Below are positions 27,983-36,603 of a DNA stretch of 64,000 bases, piece after piece (positions within the stretch are counted from its first letter, which is position 1; each line of letters begins with the position of its first letter). The DNA comes from Candidatus Rifleibacteriota bacterium (lineage in GTDB: Bacteria > Muiribacteriota > Ozemobacteria > Ozemobacterales > Ozemobacteraceae): NCBI GenBank assembly GCA_015233565.1, contig JADFXM010000016.1, positions 83,356 to 147,355 of the forward strand, in the 5' to 3' direction. The notes beneath the pieces are model-generated. The model saw only the letters and a list, made by a program, of their open reading frames with translations. It had not been told where the DNA came from and ran no database searches. The translations under genes were made by a program, and so were the position numbers.

Positions 27983-28726
27983 ATGAATATGCCCTTTGTG
28001 ATTTTCTTTATTTTTTGTTTTTTAGTTTTTTTTGGCCTTGGAAATGATGTTTGCTACGCAGATCTGACGTTCCAGGGGCCTTCCGGATACGTGCAAGTTC
28101 CCTCCGCTCAGACTATAAAAAAGGGCGAGATTGAGTTGGGTTTTCATTCCCGAACTTTCACTTCTCAAAATTCATCGTCTGATAACTATTATACCAACAT
28201 GGCGGTCGGTTTTTCGCCACTCAGGGATTTTGAAGTGGGCGTTCAGAAAGCAATTGATTCGCGGCGGGGAAATAATGTTCTTGATCCCGACCCGACGGTA
28301 AATCTAAAGTTCCGTTTGCCTCCCATGGGAAAAGACTTCTCCGAAACAGCACTAGGGCTAGTGCTCGATTGCAACCCCAACAATTATCACACAATGTATT
28401 TTACTGTTGGGGGAGTTGGAATTGGTTGGAATTTCGGAGGGAACCAGGGTTCTGGAGTTGCAAATTTTGGAAGTTATGATCGTGGAAGTAAAAAACCAAA
28501 AGATCTCTTTTTGATGGTCGGAGCTGATCTTTATCCCTCTAAACCCGGTGAACGAGGCTACAGAAGCCATTATTTGTTCGATTACAACGGAGATGTTTTT
28601 TCTGTAGCCTGGAGATATAAAAGCCACCGTGGGTTTTGGGTCGATTTAGGAGTCCAGGGGAAAGGCTCTTATTCCGACTTCTATGACTACCAGCCCGTTT
28701 TTGCAGGTTTTGGAGCAATTTTCTAA
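27983..28726 (+). CDS. YjbH-like outer-membrane beta-barrel protein
   Basis: 247 residues with a signal peptide (cleavage likely after CYA, about residue 26). The mature start LTFQGPSGYVQVPSAQTIKKGEIELGFH is typical of the YjbH family, where 'G-x-x-G-x-x-x-x-P-[ST]-A' precedes the first strands. Alternating-pattern strands continue to the C-terminal aromatic FGAIF. It likely sits in the outer membrane, possibly linked to exopolysaccharide export or surface structure. Its stop is directly adjacent, tail to tail, to the stop of the next gene with no base between. Confidence 0.7.
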   Translation: MNMPFVIFFIFCFLVFFGLGNDVCYADLTFQGPSGYVQVPSAQTIKKGEIELGFHSRTFTSQNSSSDNYYTNMAVGFSPLRDFEVGVQKAIDSRRGNNVLDPDPTVNLKFRLPPMGKDFSETALGLVLDCNPNNYHTMYFTVGGVGIGWNFGGNQGSGVANFGSYDRGSKKPKDLFLMVGADLYPSKPGERGYRSHYLFDYNGDVFSVAWRYKSHRGFWVDLGVQGKGSYSDFYDYQPVFAGFGAIF

Positions 28727-29998
28727 TTAAGAGTGGGTTTGTCCTTTTTCTAATTGTTTGATTTCATTGTACAAGGCTAAAAGAAACGATCCGACATCGG
28801 TTACGATCCCGATAGTTTGATGCGAGCCTCTGTCTGCCAATTTGGTGACCACTGCAGGGTTAATATCCACGCAGATTGTTTTTACGTAACCGGGAAGCAT
28901 ATTTCCAACCCCGATTCCGTGAAGCATTGTCGAAAGCATCAACATCATCCCGCAGCCCTGGATTAGTTTGGAATAAGCATTCTGGGCTTGGATCATATCA
29001 GTGTGAACTTCGGGTAAGGGGCCATCATCGCGGATGCTTCCTGCAAGTGCAAATGGGATATTTCTTTTTGTTATCTCATACATTATCCCGCCAGTGATTG
29101 TTCCTGCCTCGATTGCAGCTTTAATCGAGCCGTGCCGGAAAACCGTGTTAATGGCACGCATGTGGTTTTTGTGCCCTTCGTGAACGGGCTCGCCCAGGTT
29201 TATATCTATCCCTAGCGATGTTTGATACAAATTTTGCTCAATATCGTGGACCGCAAGAGCATTTCCAGATAGGAGAAAATCGATGTAGCCATCTTTTATC
29301 AGTTTGGCCAGATATTCCCCGCCACCTGTGTGTACAACTACCGGACCTGCGGTTACTCCGATTTTTTCGCCTCTTTTTCTCTTTTCAAGAAGGTTTTTTG
29401 CTATTTTCGAAACAGCGATTTTGACTCTTCTTTCAGAACTGACTTCGCTGTTCATGAACCCGAATTCTTCGCGATCGCGTTCTTTGAACTCAGGTTGAAT
29501 CCGTATCCCTGGATACCCGCAAATCAGCATGTCCCCTTTTTTAACTTCACGCAATTTGCGGCACTCAACCTTCCAGCCTTCACTCAACTTGGAACAGGCA
29601 ATTAGTGCATCCATGCGCTGATTTTCTACTTTGTACCATTTCCCGCCCAATTTAACTTCGGTTAGATGGTTTGTTGTCGAATAAAAATCCTCGGGGACTG
29701 TCATATCCTTTTCAGAAGATTTCAGTATGGCATCTTGCTCTTCGGCTGTTTTTTGGCATCCAAATTCCAGCAGGCCCTCCTGAATTCGCTTCAATTGGCT
29801 TTCGGTTCGGGCGTATAACTTGAAACGTGAAAATGACATTTCAAGGTGGGTTTGTCCGATCGTGAATTCATTGATTTCATATGAACCCCCGTTTCTGATA
29901 ATCAGATTCATTATAGCTGACATGATTCCTGAATCGATCAAATGGCCTTTAACGGTCTGTTCGAGGGCAAATGGAAATTCCGAAAAATCAGTTTTCAT
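28727..29998 (-). CDS. LOR/SDH bifunctional-domain protein (TIGR00300 type), probable ornithine cyclodeaminase
   Basis: 423 residues, the length of archaeal TIGR00300 proteins. The sequence GVTAGPVVVHTGGGEYLAKLIKDGYIDFLLSGNALAVHDIE and the later GHKNHMRAINTVFRHGSIKAAIEAG, with GSIRDDGPLPEVHTDMIQAQ, are the conserved blocks of the LOR/SDH domain. Members from Methanococcus and the C-terminal half of cyanobacterial ArgZ/AgrE have been reported to convert ornithine to proline and ammonia with NAD. The first ~100 residues match the N-terminal domain of this family, and the arginine-dihydrolase module of cyanobacterial versions appears absent. Monocistronic, with its start facing the terminator of the next gene. 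Confidence 0.8.
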   Translation of the reverse strand: MKTDFSEFPFALEQTVKGHLIDSGIMSAIMNLIIRNGGSYEINEFTIGQTHLEMSFSRFKLYARTESQLKRIQEGLLEFGCQKTAEEQDAILKSSEKDMTVPEDFYSTTNHLTEVKLGGKWYKVENQRMDALIACSKLSEGWKVECRKLREVKKGDMLICGYPGIRIQPEFKERDREEFGFMNSEVSSERRVKIAVSKIAKNLLEKRKRGEKIGVTAGPVVVHTGGGEYLAKLIKDGYIDFLLSGNALAVHDIEQNLYQTSLGIDINLGEPVHEGHKNHMRAINTVFRHGSIKAAIEAGTITGGIMYEITKRNIPFALAGSIRDDGPLPEVHTDMIQAQNAYSKLIQGCGMMLMLSTMLHGIGVGNMLPGYVKTICVDINPAVVTKLADRGSHQTIGIVTDVGSFLLALYNEIKQLEKGQTHS

Positions 29999-30073
29999 TT
30001 TATTTTCCTTAAGGAAGTTGAATTTTCGTTTGTATTGATAACATATTTAGTTTGCCAAAAAAAGACCTTTCCA

Positions 30074-30112
30074 AATAAAAATCCCGTTCGCTATTCAGGG
30101 AACGGGATTCGG
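30074..30112 (-). terminator. Rho-independent terminator of the 30123-32080 minus-strand operon
   Basis: Read on the minus strand, AATCCCGTTC pairs with GAACGGGATT across a ten-base loop, followed by TTTTATTT. It begins about 11 bases after the stop of the gene ending at 30123. Confidence 0.85.
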
Positions 30113-30122
30113 CTAATTTATT

Positions 30123-31391
30123 TTATTGGTTGTCTTGGAAATATGCTTCAGGGGAAACCCCCGCTTCTCTAAGTGTGTTTAAGGTTCTTTCAGAGTTACT
30201 GTTACTTGAGCTTTCGGTGGAATTCATTATACAAGCTGAGATTCCAAGTGAGGTATCTGTTGAAGTGCTTGGAGGCGCCGGAGGAACTGGAGTTGTTGAG
30301 GATGCTGGGGGTTCCGGTGGAGCCGGTGGAACCGGGGTTGTTGACGATGCCGGAGGAGTGGGTGGTGTTGGTGTTGGTGTTGGTGTTGGTGTTGGTGTTG
30401 GTGTTGGTGTTGGTGTTGGTGTTGGTGTTGGTGTTGGTGTTGGTGTTGGTGTTGGGGGTATTGGCGGTGCCGGTGGCACTGGTACAACTCCACTTATGAT
30501 CTCGTGCACCAAACTGGTGGCCAGCTTTGGATTCTCAAGAGTTCCCTGGGCGGGGGAATCTGCGGTTGGGATCCAGACGAAGTCGGGGTGATCCCAGAGG
30601 CTGCTGAAATTCCAGACTCCACCGATGATTTCTTTGCTCCAATTGGTGGTGAGAACATAGGAATATGTTTTGGTAAACCATTGAGTTCCAATGTAATCGG
30701 GTTTAACTCCATCATTCGAGAAATAGACTGTTGTAGTTACGAAAACTGCGAATGGGATAAAAATATTTCTTCTCCATTCAGTTTCGTAGCCGTAGATGGG
30801 GTAATTCCAGACTGGCGCGTTGTAGGATATGTCTGCAACTATCGGTCTTTTCTTCATTTTGATATTTTCAATGAGCAATCTGTGGAAAATATCAGGCCTG
30901 ATATCATTTGAAAGCGGAAAATTGTCATCTTTGCGTTTTCCATAAAATTCATTGTAGCAGGTCATGTAAAGCTCAGTTAGCATTGCTTTCTGGTCGCCAA
31001 TTCCGAAGGAAATTCCGTTGAGTTCAACGGGTTTTTTCGGTTCTTTCTCCAGAATACAAGCTGCTGACCAACCATTGCAGTGCCCGGCCCAACTGGGTGC
31101 GTTGCGGGAATAGTGCTCATTAGCTGGATTGGCTTCCCAAGCGGCGGCACCAGGGTTTTTGCCGGTTTTCTTTTCAACATATTGGTCATATTTCTTAAGT
31201 GCGTTTACCATTCCAAGAGCGGATCGGGGCCACCAATAACCTGACCAGGGAGCCGGTTTGATAAAAGCTTTGTCATATCCGCTGTTTCCCATTTTTACGG
31301 GTTGAAGAGCAAATATATTTGTTGGAAGGGTAAGAATAAACGCCGCAAGAGCGATAAAAGTTCCGAGTCTGATTCTGTTTTTATTGATCAT
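30123..31391 (-). CDS. Secreted TGase-elicitor-like cysteine protein with Pro/Thr-repeat tail
   Basis: 422 residues. The signal peptide is clear (FIALAAFILTLPTNIFA). The mature protein has WSGYWWPRSALGMVNALKKYD and NAPSWAGHCNGWSAACI, where the buried Cys in a GHCNGWSAA context resembles the catalytic Cys of the transglutaminase-elicitor family (PF16683); the later TTNWSKEIIGGVWN could supply His/Asp partners nearby. The C-terminal ~110 residues are low complexity: an uninterrupted (PT)n run from a 90-base hexanucleotide repeat, then two copies of PPASSTTPVPPAPP. This should be an extended wall- or surface-spanning stalk. Second gene of an operon, 14 bases after 31406-32080. Confidence 0.68.
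   Translation of the reverse strand: MINKNRIRLGTFIALAAFILTLPTNIFALQPVKMGNSGYDKAFIKPAPWSGYWWPRSALGMVNALKKYDQYVEKKTGKNPGAAAWEANPANEHYSRNAPSWAGHCNGWSAACILEKEPKKPVELNGISFGIGDQKAMLTELYMTCYNEFYGKRKDDNFPLSNDIRPDIFHRLLIENIKMKKRPIVADISYNAPVWNYPIYGYETEWRRNIFIPFAVFVTTTVYFSNDGVKPDYIGTQWFTKTYSYVLTTNWSKEIIGGVWNFSSLWDHPDFVWIPTADSPAQGTLENPKLATSLVHEIISGVVPVPPAPPIPPTPTPTPTPTPTPTPTPTPTPTPTPTPTPTPPTPPASSTTPVPPAPPEPPASSTTPVPPAPPSTSTDTSLGISACIMNSTESSSNSNSERTLNTLREAGVSPEAYFQDNQ
30364..30453 (+). repeat. Hexanucleotide microsatellite (GGTGTT)15
   Basis: Fifteen perfect copies of a six-base unit inside the gene at 30123-31391, encoding (PT)n on the minus strand. Because the unit is a multiple of three, slippage would change tail length without breaking the frame. 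Confidence 0.95.
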
Positions 31392-31405
31392 TTTAATGTT
31401 CCTCC

Positions 31406-32080
31406 CTATTTAACCAACGTATAAACTACGGAGTAACTTTTCATTTCAGTGGCCCAGGGAGAGCCTTCCTTCCAGGTTTGGGTGATTTGACCTTTTCCAC
31501 CGCCATCTTGAAGGACTACCTTAAAGCCATCAGTGGTTGGAGCCCAATTTTGAGTAACATCTTCCACAAATGTTATTTCATCCACTTTGGAAGCTTTTTC
31601 GCCTGCAACTACTGCACTTCCAACTCCTTCAACTGCGGCATTCAAAGGAAACATAGGAAAATCGTAAGGAATCATGGAATCATCGCTGAAAAGAGGGGAA
31701 ATTCGGGCACCTTCGAAATTCTTTGTTTTTGATTTTGCTTCTCCACGAAGCGGAAAAATGTCTACCACTCTGATTGGCCTTAGGTCTTTCTGAGAAAGGC
31801 ACAAAATCGATTGGACCTTCAAATCCGGCCTGGATTCAGGTGTAATATGGAGAACCCAACATGGCTCGTTATTAAACGCTTTTTGAGCTTTCACTTCGAA
31901 ACGCCAGCGAATCGGTGGCAACCAAGTTGTTCCTTGATCTTTAAGATTGATATATTTTGCCTCGATAACCCAGGAATCTCCAAGCTTCCATTTGGGCATA
32001 AAACCGTCATCTGCAAAAAGAGTACAAGAAAACAAAATTGCAAATAATGAGAATAAAATCAGAAATTTTTTGCTACCCAT
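31406..32080 (-). CDS. Exported hypothetical protein
   Basis: 224 residues from ATG 32080, with GGAGG upstream; ATG 32092 lies directly against that box and is less likely. The N-terminus MGSKKFLILFSLFAILFSC is a signal peptide, either of the lipoprotein type (LFSC) or cleaved after LFA. The mature part (FMPKWKLGDSWVIEAKYINL ... WRFEVKAQKAFNNEPCWVLHIT) is beta-rich, reminiscent of small periplasmic or outer-membrane-associated beta proteins, but no family is assigned. First gene of an operon with the TGase-elicitor-like protein; AGGGAGGAA lies between the two genes. Confidence 0.65.
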   Translation of the reverse strand: MGSKKFLILFSLFAILFSCTLFADDGFMPKWKLGDSWVIEAKYINLKDQGTTWLPPIRWRFEVKAQKAFNNEPCWVLHITPESRPDLKVQSILCLSQKDLRPIRVVDIFPLRGEAKSKTKNFEGARISPLFSDDSMIPYDFPMFPLNAAVEGVGSAVVAGEKASKVDEITFVEDVTQNWAPTTDGFKVVLQDGGGKGQITQTWKEGSPWATEMKSYSVVYTLVK

Positions 32081-32164
32081 TGAAATAATCATCCTCCTAT
32101 CTCAAGATAATATTTTAAATTATATAGACTTAAGAGAATTAGCGCAAGAGTCATTCCAGAATTA

Positions 32165-32308
32165 CCGCAACAATGAGTAAATTCACATTGACATTGGCAA
32201 TTAACCATACTATGAAAAAAAAATTCCCGAAAAATTATTTTTTCCAAATTTTCTGCACTTGTGTTGGTTCAGGTTAATAAGTCAAGTATTTTTTCTCTTT
32301 TTCGCTGC
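32165..32308 (+). repeat. MITE-like repeat D, copy 1
   Basis: 144 bases matching the reverse complement of 52830-52972. The left end CCGCAACAATGAGTAAATTC and right end TCTCTTTTTCGCTGC form an imperfect terminal inverted repeat. Internal blocks ATTGACATTGGCAATT, TTTTCTGCACTTGTGTTGGT and AAGTCAAGTATTTT are shared. Confidence 0.8.
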
Positions 32309-32314
32309 AATATT

Positions 32315-32483
32315 ACAGCAACAAAGAGAAAAAAATTAGTTAAGGGTGAGTATCTGATTTCATCACTTTCTGAAGTTTGCCAAATACTGATCCTCAAAAT
32401 ACTATTCGCGCTATTTTGGCCTGAAAATTTTAAAAAAATTGCTTAAACAGCATGTTGCGATTTAAAGTTAACTCTTTGTTGTT
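32315..32483 (+). repeat. Repeat-D-like element abutting copy 1
   Basis: CAGCAACAAAGAG at the left and CTCTTTGTTGTTG at the right are inverted copies of the same ends used by repeat D, with unrelated interior. This looks like a second, diverged element inserted next to copy 1. The rest of 32484-32656 shows nothing recognisable. Confidence 0.5.
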
Positions 32484-32656
32484 GCCAAAATTACTAAATT
32501 GTTCGCGGAGTGACTCCGTAAAACAGCTTTCCCAGCCAGTCGAAAAAGGGACCGAAAATTGTCTTCAATATTACTCGCTCCAAACCTGAAAAGGTTTCAA
32601 AAATTGCAAAAAATCAGCATGGAATTGTCGAAAATTCATCAATGCAAATCCAAATT

Positions 32657-32768
32657 GACTTTACAGTCCCACTAACCTCTTTAAAACTTCACATGATGCT
32701 AATTACAACACGATTCAAAGAAAACCATTTTGAGAGAAAGCAAATCACTATTAAATCAAGCTTTGAAC
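32657..32768 (-). repeat. Dispersed repeat F, copy 2
   Basis: Inverted relative to 4806-4916. It lies just downstream of the MFS gene stop (minus strand). Confidence 0.6.
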
Positions 32769-32786
32769 AACTTATTCGCTTTCTGT

Positions 32787-33929
32787 CTAAATCGGTCGAT
32801 ATTTGCTCAAAGCGAAGATGAAGTAGCTTACCGAGCCTGAAACAATTACATAAACAAGCCCTTCAGTGCCGAAAGTGTCCATTGCTACGCCGATTAGACT
32901 TACTCCAACAAACCCTCCGATACCATCCATCAGGACGTAGGCAACATTTGCTGAAACCTGATCTTCCTGACGAAATCTTTCTCCAATCATTGTCAAACAA
33001 ATTGAATAAATTCCGCCCATCAGACCTCCCCATAGAAACATGAGTCCATAGGCCAATTTAAGATGGAAGATTGCCATGGGAAGATAAACTGCACATAGCA
33101 GATTCAATAAAACGCATACCATTATTACCACTCTTCGATCAATGAAATCTGACAGGAAGCATAGCAACCACCCAATTGTCATGGAACCAAATTCAAAAAA
33201 AGATATCAAAAAAGAAGCTTCCTTTAATGGTATTCCATTTTGGGTGCCGAAAATGGTTAGGAATGCAGGTAATCCAAACCATGTAATTCCACCGACAAGT
33301 GCTGAGGCATACATGGCTTGTCCATTGACTAATACAAAGCTGATTCGGGATTTTTCCTTTGCTACGATTTTTGGAATCAGAAAATAGGTTAGAAAAGTTG
33401 GAAAAACTGTTATAAGGCACAAAAACGAGTTGAATTTGAATGGATAAGTTCCCCCTGTTCCGCTGTATTGCAGGATCAGTGGGCCGAGTGCAACTCCCCC
33501 TGAAAGTGCTGCTGAATATCCTCCCATGACCAAACCTTTGAATTTGGAAATCTTGATTGAGTTAAGCCAAATCTGCAAAGACACCAAAAAAATGTTTGTT
33601 GCCATCCCAAAAAGGAAAATTCCAATCATCCATGTCCACCATGTAGTGCAGTTAGAAAGAAAAAGAAGAATTCCTGCCCGAAAAAAAGGCAAGAAAAGTA
33701 AAACTTTTGGAAGTCCAAGGAAGGAAATAATTGCAGAAACAGATTGTCCTATGGTGATAATGGCGAAAACTTCCATTGAAAGACAAACGCCGATCATGGT
33801 ATTACTCAAATTCAAATTTTGAAGGGCAAGCGGATATAAAACCGAATTCATCCCTATCGCAACCTGTGCAAGCACTGTATCTAAGATAGCTACTATGATT
33901 GCGGCAAAAATCTTTAAGCTATCAAGCAT
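32787..33929 (-). CDS. MFS transporter
   Basis: 380 residues from ATG 33929, which overlaps the upstream gene's stop by eight bases; an in-frame start at 34001 would give a larger overlap. About twelve hydrophobic helices (VAIGMNSVLYPLALQNLNLS, VVIMVCVLLNLLCAVYLPMA and others) in two six-helix halves, with a charged cytoplasmic loop (SKYRPI tail; VAKEKSR centre) as in the major facilitator superfamily. Substrate cannot be deduced. The close coupling to a sensor-kinase-like protein suggests signal input or shared regulation. Confidence 0.82.
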   Translation of the reverse strand: MLDSLKIFAAIIVAILDTVLAQVAIGMNSVLYPLALQNLNLSNTMIGVCLSMEVFAIITIGQSVSAIISFLGLPKVLLFLPFFRAGILLFLSNCTTWWTWMIGIFLFGMATNIFLVSLQIWLNSIKISKFKGLVMGGYSAALSGGVALGPLILQYSGTGGTYPFKFNSFLCLITVFPTFLTYFLIPKIVAKEKSRISFVLVNGQAMYASALVGGITWFGLPAFLTIFGTQNGIPLKEASFLISFFEFGSMTIGWLLCFLSDFIDRRVVIMVCVLLNLLCAVYLPMAIFHLKLAYGLMFLWGGLMGGIYSICLTMIGERFRQEDQVSANVAYVLMDGIGGFVGVSLIGVAMDTFGTEGLVYVIVSGSVSYFIFALSKYRPI

Positions 33930-35424
33930 CCGAAGAGTTTTCCACTTTTTCAATATACTTGGAAAATGGCAATAGTAGTTCAGTTGTACAGATTCCTTCA
34001 CTGAATTTGACCTGCCATTTTGCTTTCTTTTTCAGGAAGAGCTTTAAAACTTGCGGTTCTCTTATGTCAGGAAGCTCAATTTTATTGGAGTTCTCGTAAT
34101 TTTCAGGTTTCCATTGTTCCAATAGTTCATGAAGCGTTCGTGGAATCGGTTCATTCCCGGAAAAAACCAGAACGTGTTTCAGGACGATTTCCTGTAACAT
34201 TTCCTGCTCTACTGAAATTTCCAATTTGATTTCTCTATTTTGTACTTCCTGGAAAATTCTTCCAAATAATACTTTAAAAATCAGAGAATACGTGTCAGGA
34301 TTTCCACTCAAAAGCTCTGGAACGTTTGATGAGACCGAAAGCTTGATTTCAAGACCTTTGTTTAAAAATTTACTCATGGCATTTTTTAACGTTGCCTCAA
34401 TTAGTTTTCGGAAATCAAAATTTACTTTCAATTCTTTGGAATCGTCGCAATCTATGTTTGCCAGGTATTGTAATCCTTTTCCCAATTTAGTTATTTCCTC
34501 TAATATTTCCGGCGAATCTTCCTGTGACTTTTTTATTGATACGAAGACAATTTCCGATAATTTTTCAAGTATCATGTTTTCGCGGTTTTGAGCGCGGGTT
34601 GCATATTCAATGGATCTTTTGAAATCAGCCAACATCTGTAAGCGGCTTTGGTTAAGGTGCATTGCAAATTTCCTGTTGAACCACATGGAAACCCCAAAAA
34701 GAACTGCAAATACAACAGAGATAATTGCCAGCCTTTTGGTCGATGACAGCACATTTTTTAATCTTTCCTTGAATCCGGTTAATTCCAGGTCAAGCCCCAG
34801 AATACCTACAAATTCACCCTTTTTGTCAAAAAATGGAGCGTAAGCGCTTAGGAAAGTTCCCCATCTGTCGGAAGTGGGGATATCTTCTACAACTGTGATA
34901 TGCTCCCTTAACGCCTTTTTCATCGTTTCAGGGGCTTCAGAGTATTCCTCGGAAAAGAGAACTGCAGGTTCGTCCGGTTTGCCATCTCCGTTGTTATCAT
35001 CTTGTGGACTGGGGTCAAGAACAAAGTATACTTTGTCTCCTACCATTACATTTGTATAAATGTACTTGATGTTCTTCATGGCTTTCCGTATTTCTTCAAG
35101 TTGGTTGGACATTTTAATAAAGTTTGGATCATTCTTCTGTTCTGTTGATTTAAAAGACCTATGGACATCGCCATCAACTGAAAGAGCAGCTACAGAAGCC
35201 AATCGTCCTAATCCATCTTTGATTTCTTGTAATACTGCATCATATCCACGCCAATACATGAACCAGACACTGAACGAAAGTATTACAAGCATTACAATTC
35301 CTGAAAGAAGTCCCTCAGTTATTGGGTAAAATTTGTATTCCTTTACCTGAAACTGAGGTGTCGAAAAAATATACTTGTTCTGCTCTTCCTTCATTAGTTT
35401 CGGTCCATTTTTGGTATTTTGCAT
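33922..35424 (-). CDS. Membrane sensor protein with degenerate histidine-kinase core
   Basis: About 500 residues with ATG 35424 as start; the frame stays open to 35562, but starts there have no good ribosome-binding site and would crowd the divergent gene. Two membrane helices (ITEGLLSGIVMLVILSFSVWFMYW; LAIISVVFAVLFGVSMWF) flank a periplasmic PAS/Cache-like sensor of ~150 residues containing YTNVMVGDKVYFVLDPSPQ and APFFDKKGEFVGILGLDLEL. The cytoplasmic part is coiled-coil-like and then resembles a histidine-kinase ATPase domain (LLSGNPDTYSLIFKVLFGRIF), but I see no phospho-accepting His box and no DxGxG nucleotide loop, so it is probably a pseudokinase sensor. It overlaps the MFS gene. Confidence 0.7.
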   Translation of the reverse strand: MQNTKNGPKLMKEEQNKYIFSTPQFQVKEYKFYPITEGLLSGIVMLVILSFSVWFMYWRGYDAVLQEIKDGLGRLASVAALSVDGDVHRSFKSTEQKNDPNFIKMSNQLEEIRKAMKNIKYIYTNVMVGDKVYFVLDPSPQDDNNGDGKPDEPAVLFSEEYSEAPETMKKALREHITVVEDIPTSDRWGTFLSAYAPFFDKKGEFVGILGLDLELTGFKERLKNVLSSTKRLAIISVVFAVLFGVSMWFNRKFAMHLNQSRLQMLADFKRSIEYATRAQNRENMILEKLSEIVFVSIKKSQEDSPEILEEITKLGKGLQYLANIDCDDSKELKVNFDFRKLIEATLKNAMSKFLNKGLEIKLSVSSNVPELLSGNPDTYSLIFKVLFGRIFQEVQNREIKLEISVEQEMLQEIVLKHVLVFSGNEPIPRTLHELLEQWKPENYENSNKIELPDIREPQVLKLFLKKKAKWQVKFSEGICTTELLLPFSKYIEKVENSSDA

Positions 35425-35567
35425 CCCATATAAACACTTTTTAAAGGAAATTAAAAGAAAAAATATCCCCAGCGAAGTTAAAAGTAATAAATTGATCTTG
35501 ACAAAAAAAAGGGCATATTGCATTCTGTTTAACTTGATTTTGGAAATAAAGTGAAGGAACAAATCTT

Positions 35568-36557
35568 TTGAAGTCAGAAAAGAAAGTTTTGTTGGCGATA
35601 TTTCTCGTTGCCTTGTTTGGCTCAGCTCTCTTTTGGACTTTTTCCCGGAAGAATTTGGATCTTAAATTTAATGGTCCCACTCAGATTGCATTTTCTCCCG
35701 ATTTCGACACTACTTATATCTTCGATTCCAAGAATAAAAGAATTTTAGCTGTCGACAATGATTTTAAGTTAAAAAAGGTGATTACCCATCCCAACATTGG
35801 AATTGGCTGGGGACTGACCGTTAAGAAAAATGGCAATATTGTTTTGGTTAATTTACGGTCTGAAATGTTGGAAACTTCTTCCCAGGAAAGAAGAAAAAAT
35901 CGAATTTCTGAGCTTCTGATTTTCTCAGATACTGGTGAACTCTTAAAAAATATTGCCTGGTATGGTGAAAATGCACCGATTTTTTATCCGCAGGGGGTTT
36001 TTTGCCCTCAGGATGGCGGATATGTAATTTCTGATACAAATCAGAATATGATTTTCAAGCTTGACGAAGATGGAAAGCCAATTTTCTCATTTGGGGAATT
36101 TGGAAAATCACCTGGGAAATTTTACAACCCTTCTGATGTGTATGTAACTGACGATGGAAGCTACATCGTTTGTGATTGCTACAATTCCCGGATTCAGAAA
36201 TTTTCATCAAAAGGCATTTTTCAGGCTGTTTTGATTGAGAAGGGTGCTAATGCAGGATGCCTGATGTTTCCCCAAAACTTCTGTTTCGATGAAAATGAAA
36301 ATTTCTATTGCACTGAAAGCGGCAACATGAGAATTTCCACTTTTGATAGAACATTCAAATTTAAAAAGACATTTGTTCCAAAATCATCGGAAACAAATAA
36401 AGCAGAAGGACAAAAAGAGATATTTGAATTTTATGGCATAGAATTCAATAAAAAAACCGGAAAATTGTATGTTGTTGACTCCGGGAATTCATGCATCCAG
36501 TTGTTCGATAGAGAGGGCAATTGGCTGGAATCGGTTACAGAAATGAAAGTGAAATGA
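35568..36557 (+). CDS. NHL-repeat (six-bladed propeller) membrane-anchored protein
   Basis: 329 residues, TTG start with GAAGG upstream. One N-terminal membrane helix (VLLAIFLVALFGSALFWTF) anchors a periplasmic NHL-type propeller; blades are visible as FYNPSDVYVTDDGSYIVCDCYNSRIQKFSS, FYGIEFNKKTGKLYVVDSGNSCIQLFDREGNW and similar units. Such propellers bind proteins or ligands. It is 46 bases upstream of the adenylate cyclase gene on the same strand, so they may be co-transcribed and could form a signalling pair; this is an inference from spacing. Confidence 0.8.
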   Translation: MKSEKKVLLAIFLVALFGSALFWTFSRKNLDLKFNGPTQIAFSPDFDTTYIFDSKNKRILAVDNDFKLKKVITHPNIGIGWGLTVKKNGNIVLVNLRSEMLETSSQERRKNRISELLIFSDTGELLKNIAWYGENAPIFYPQGVFCPQDGGYVISDTNQNMIFKLDEDGKPIFSFGEFGKSPGKFYNPSDVYVTDDGSYIVCDCYNSRIQKFSSKGIFQAVLIEKGANAGCLMFPQNFCFDENENFYCTESGNMRISTFDRTFKFKKTFVPKSSETNKAEGQKEIFEFYGIEFNKKTGKLYVVDSGNSCIQLFDREGNWLESVTEMKVK

Positions 36558-36603
36558 GGATGTGACCAATATTCCCTCCCCCAAAATTTTGAGGTGAAAC
36601 AAA

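Noticed and set aside
30364..30453. CRISPR-like array
   Set aside because: A perfect six-base microsatellite without spacers; no cas genes in the window.
30130..30591. Plus-strand ORF rich in Gly-Val
   Set aside because: Antisense reading of the (PT)n microsatellite; no ribosome-binding site.
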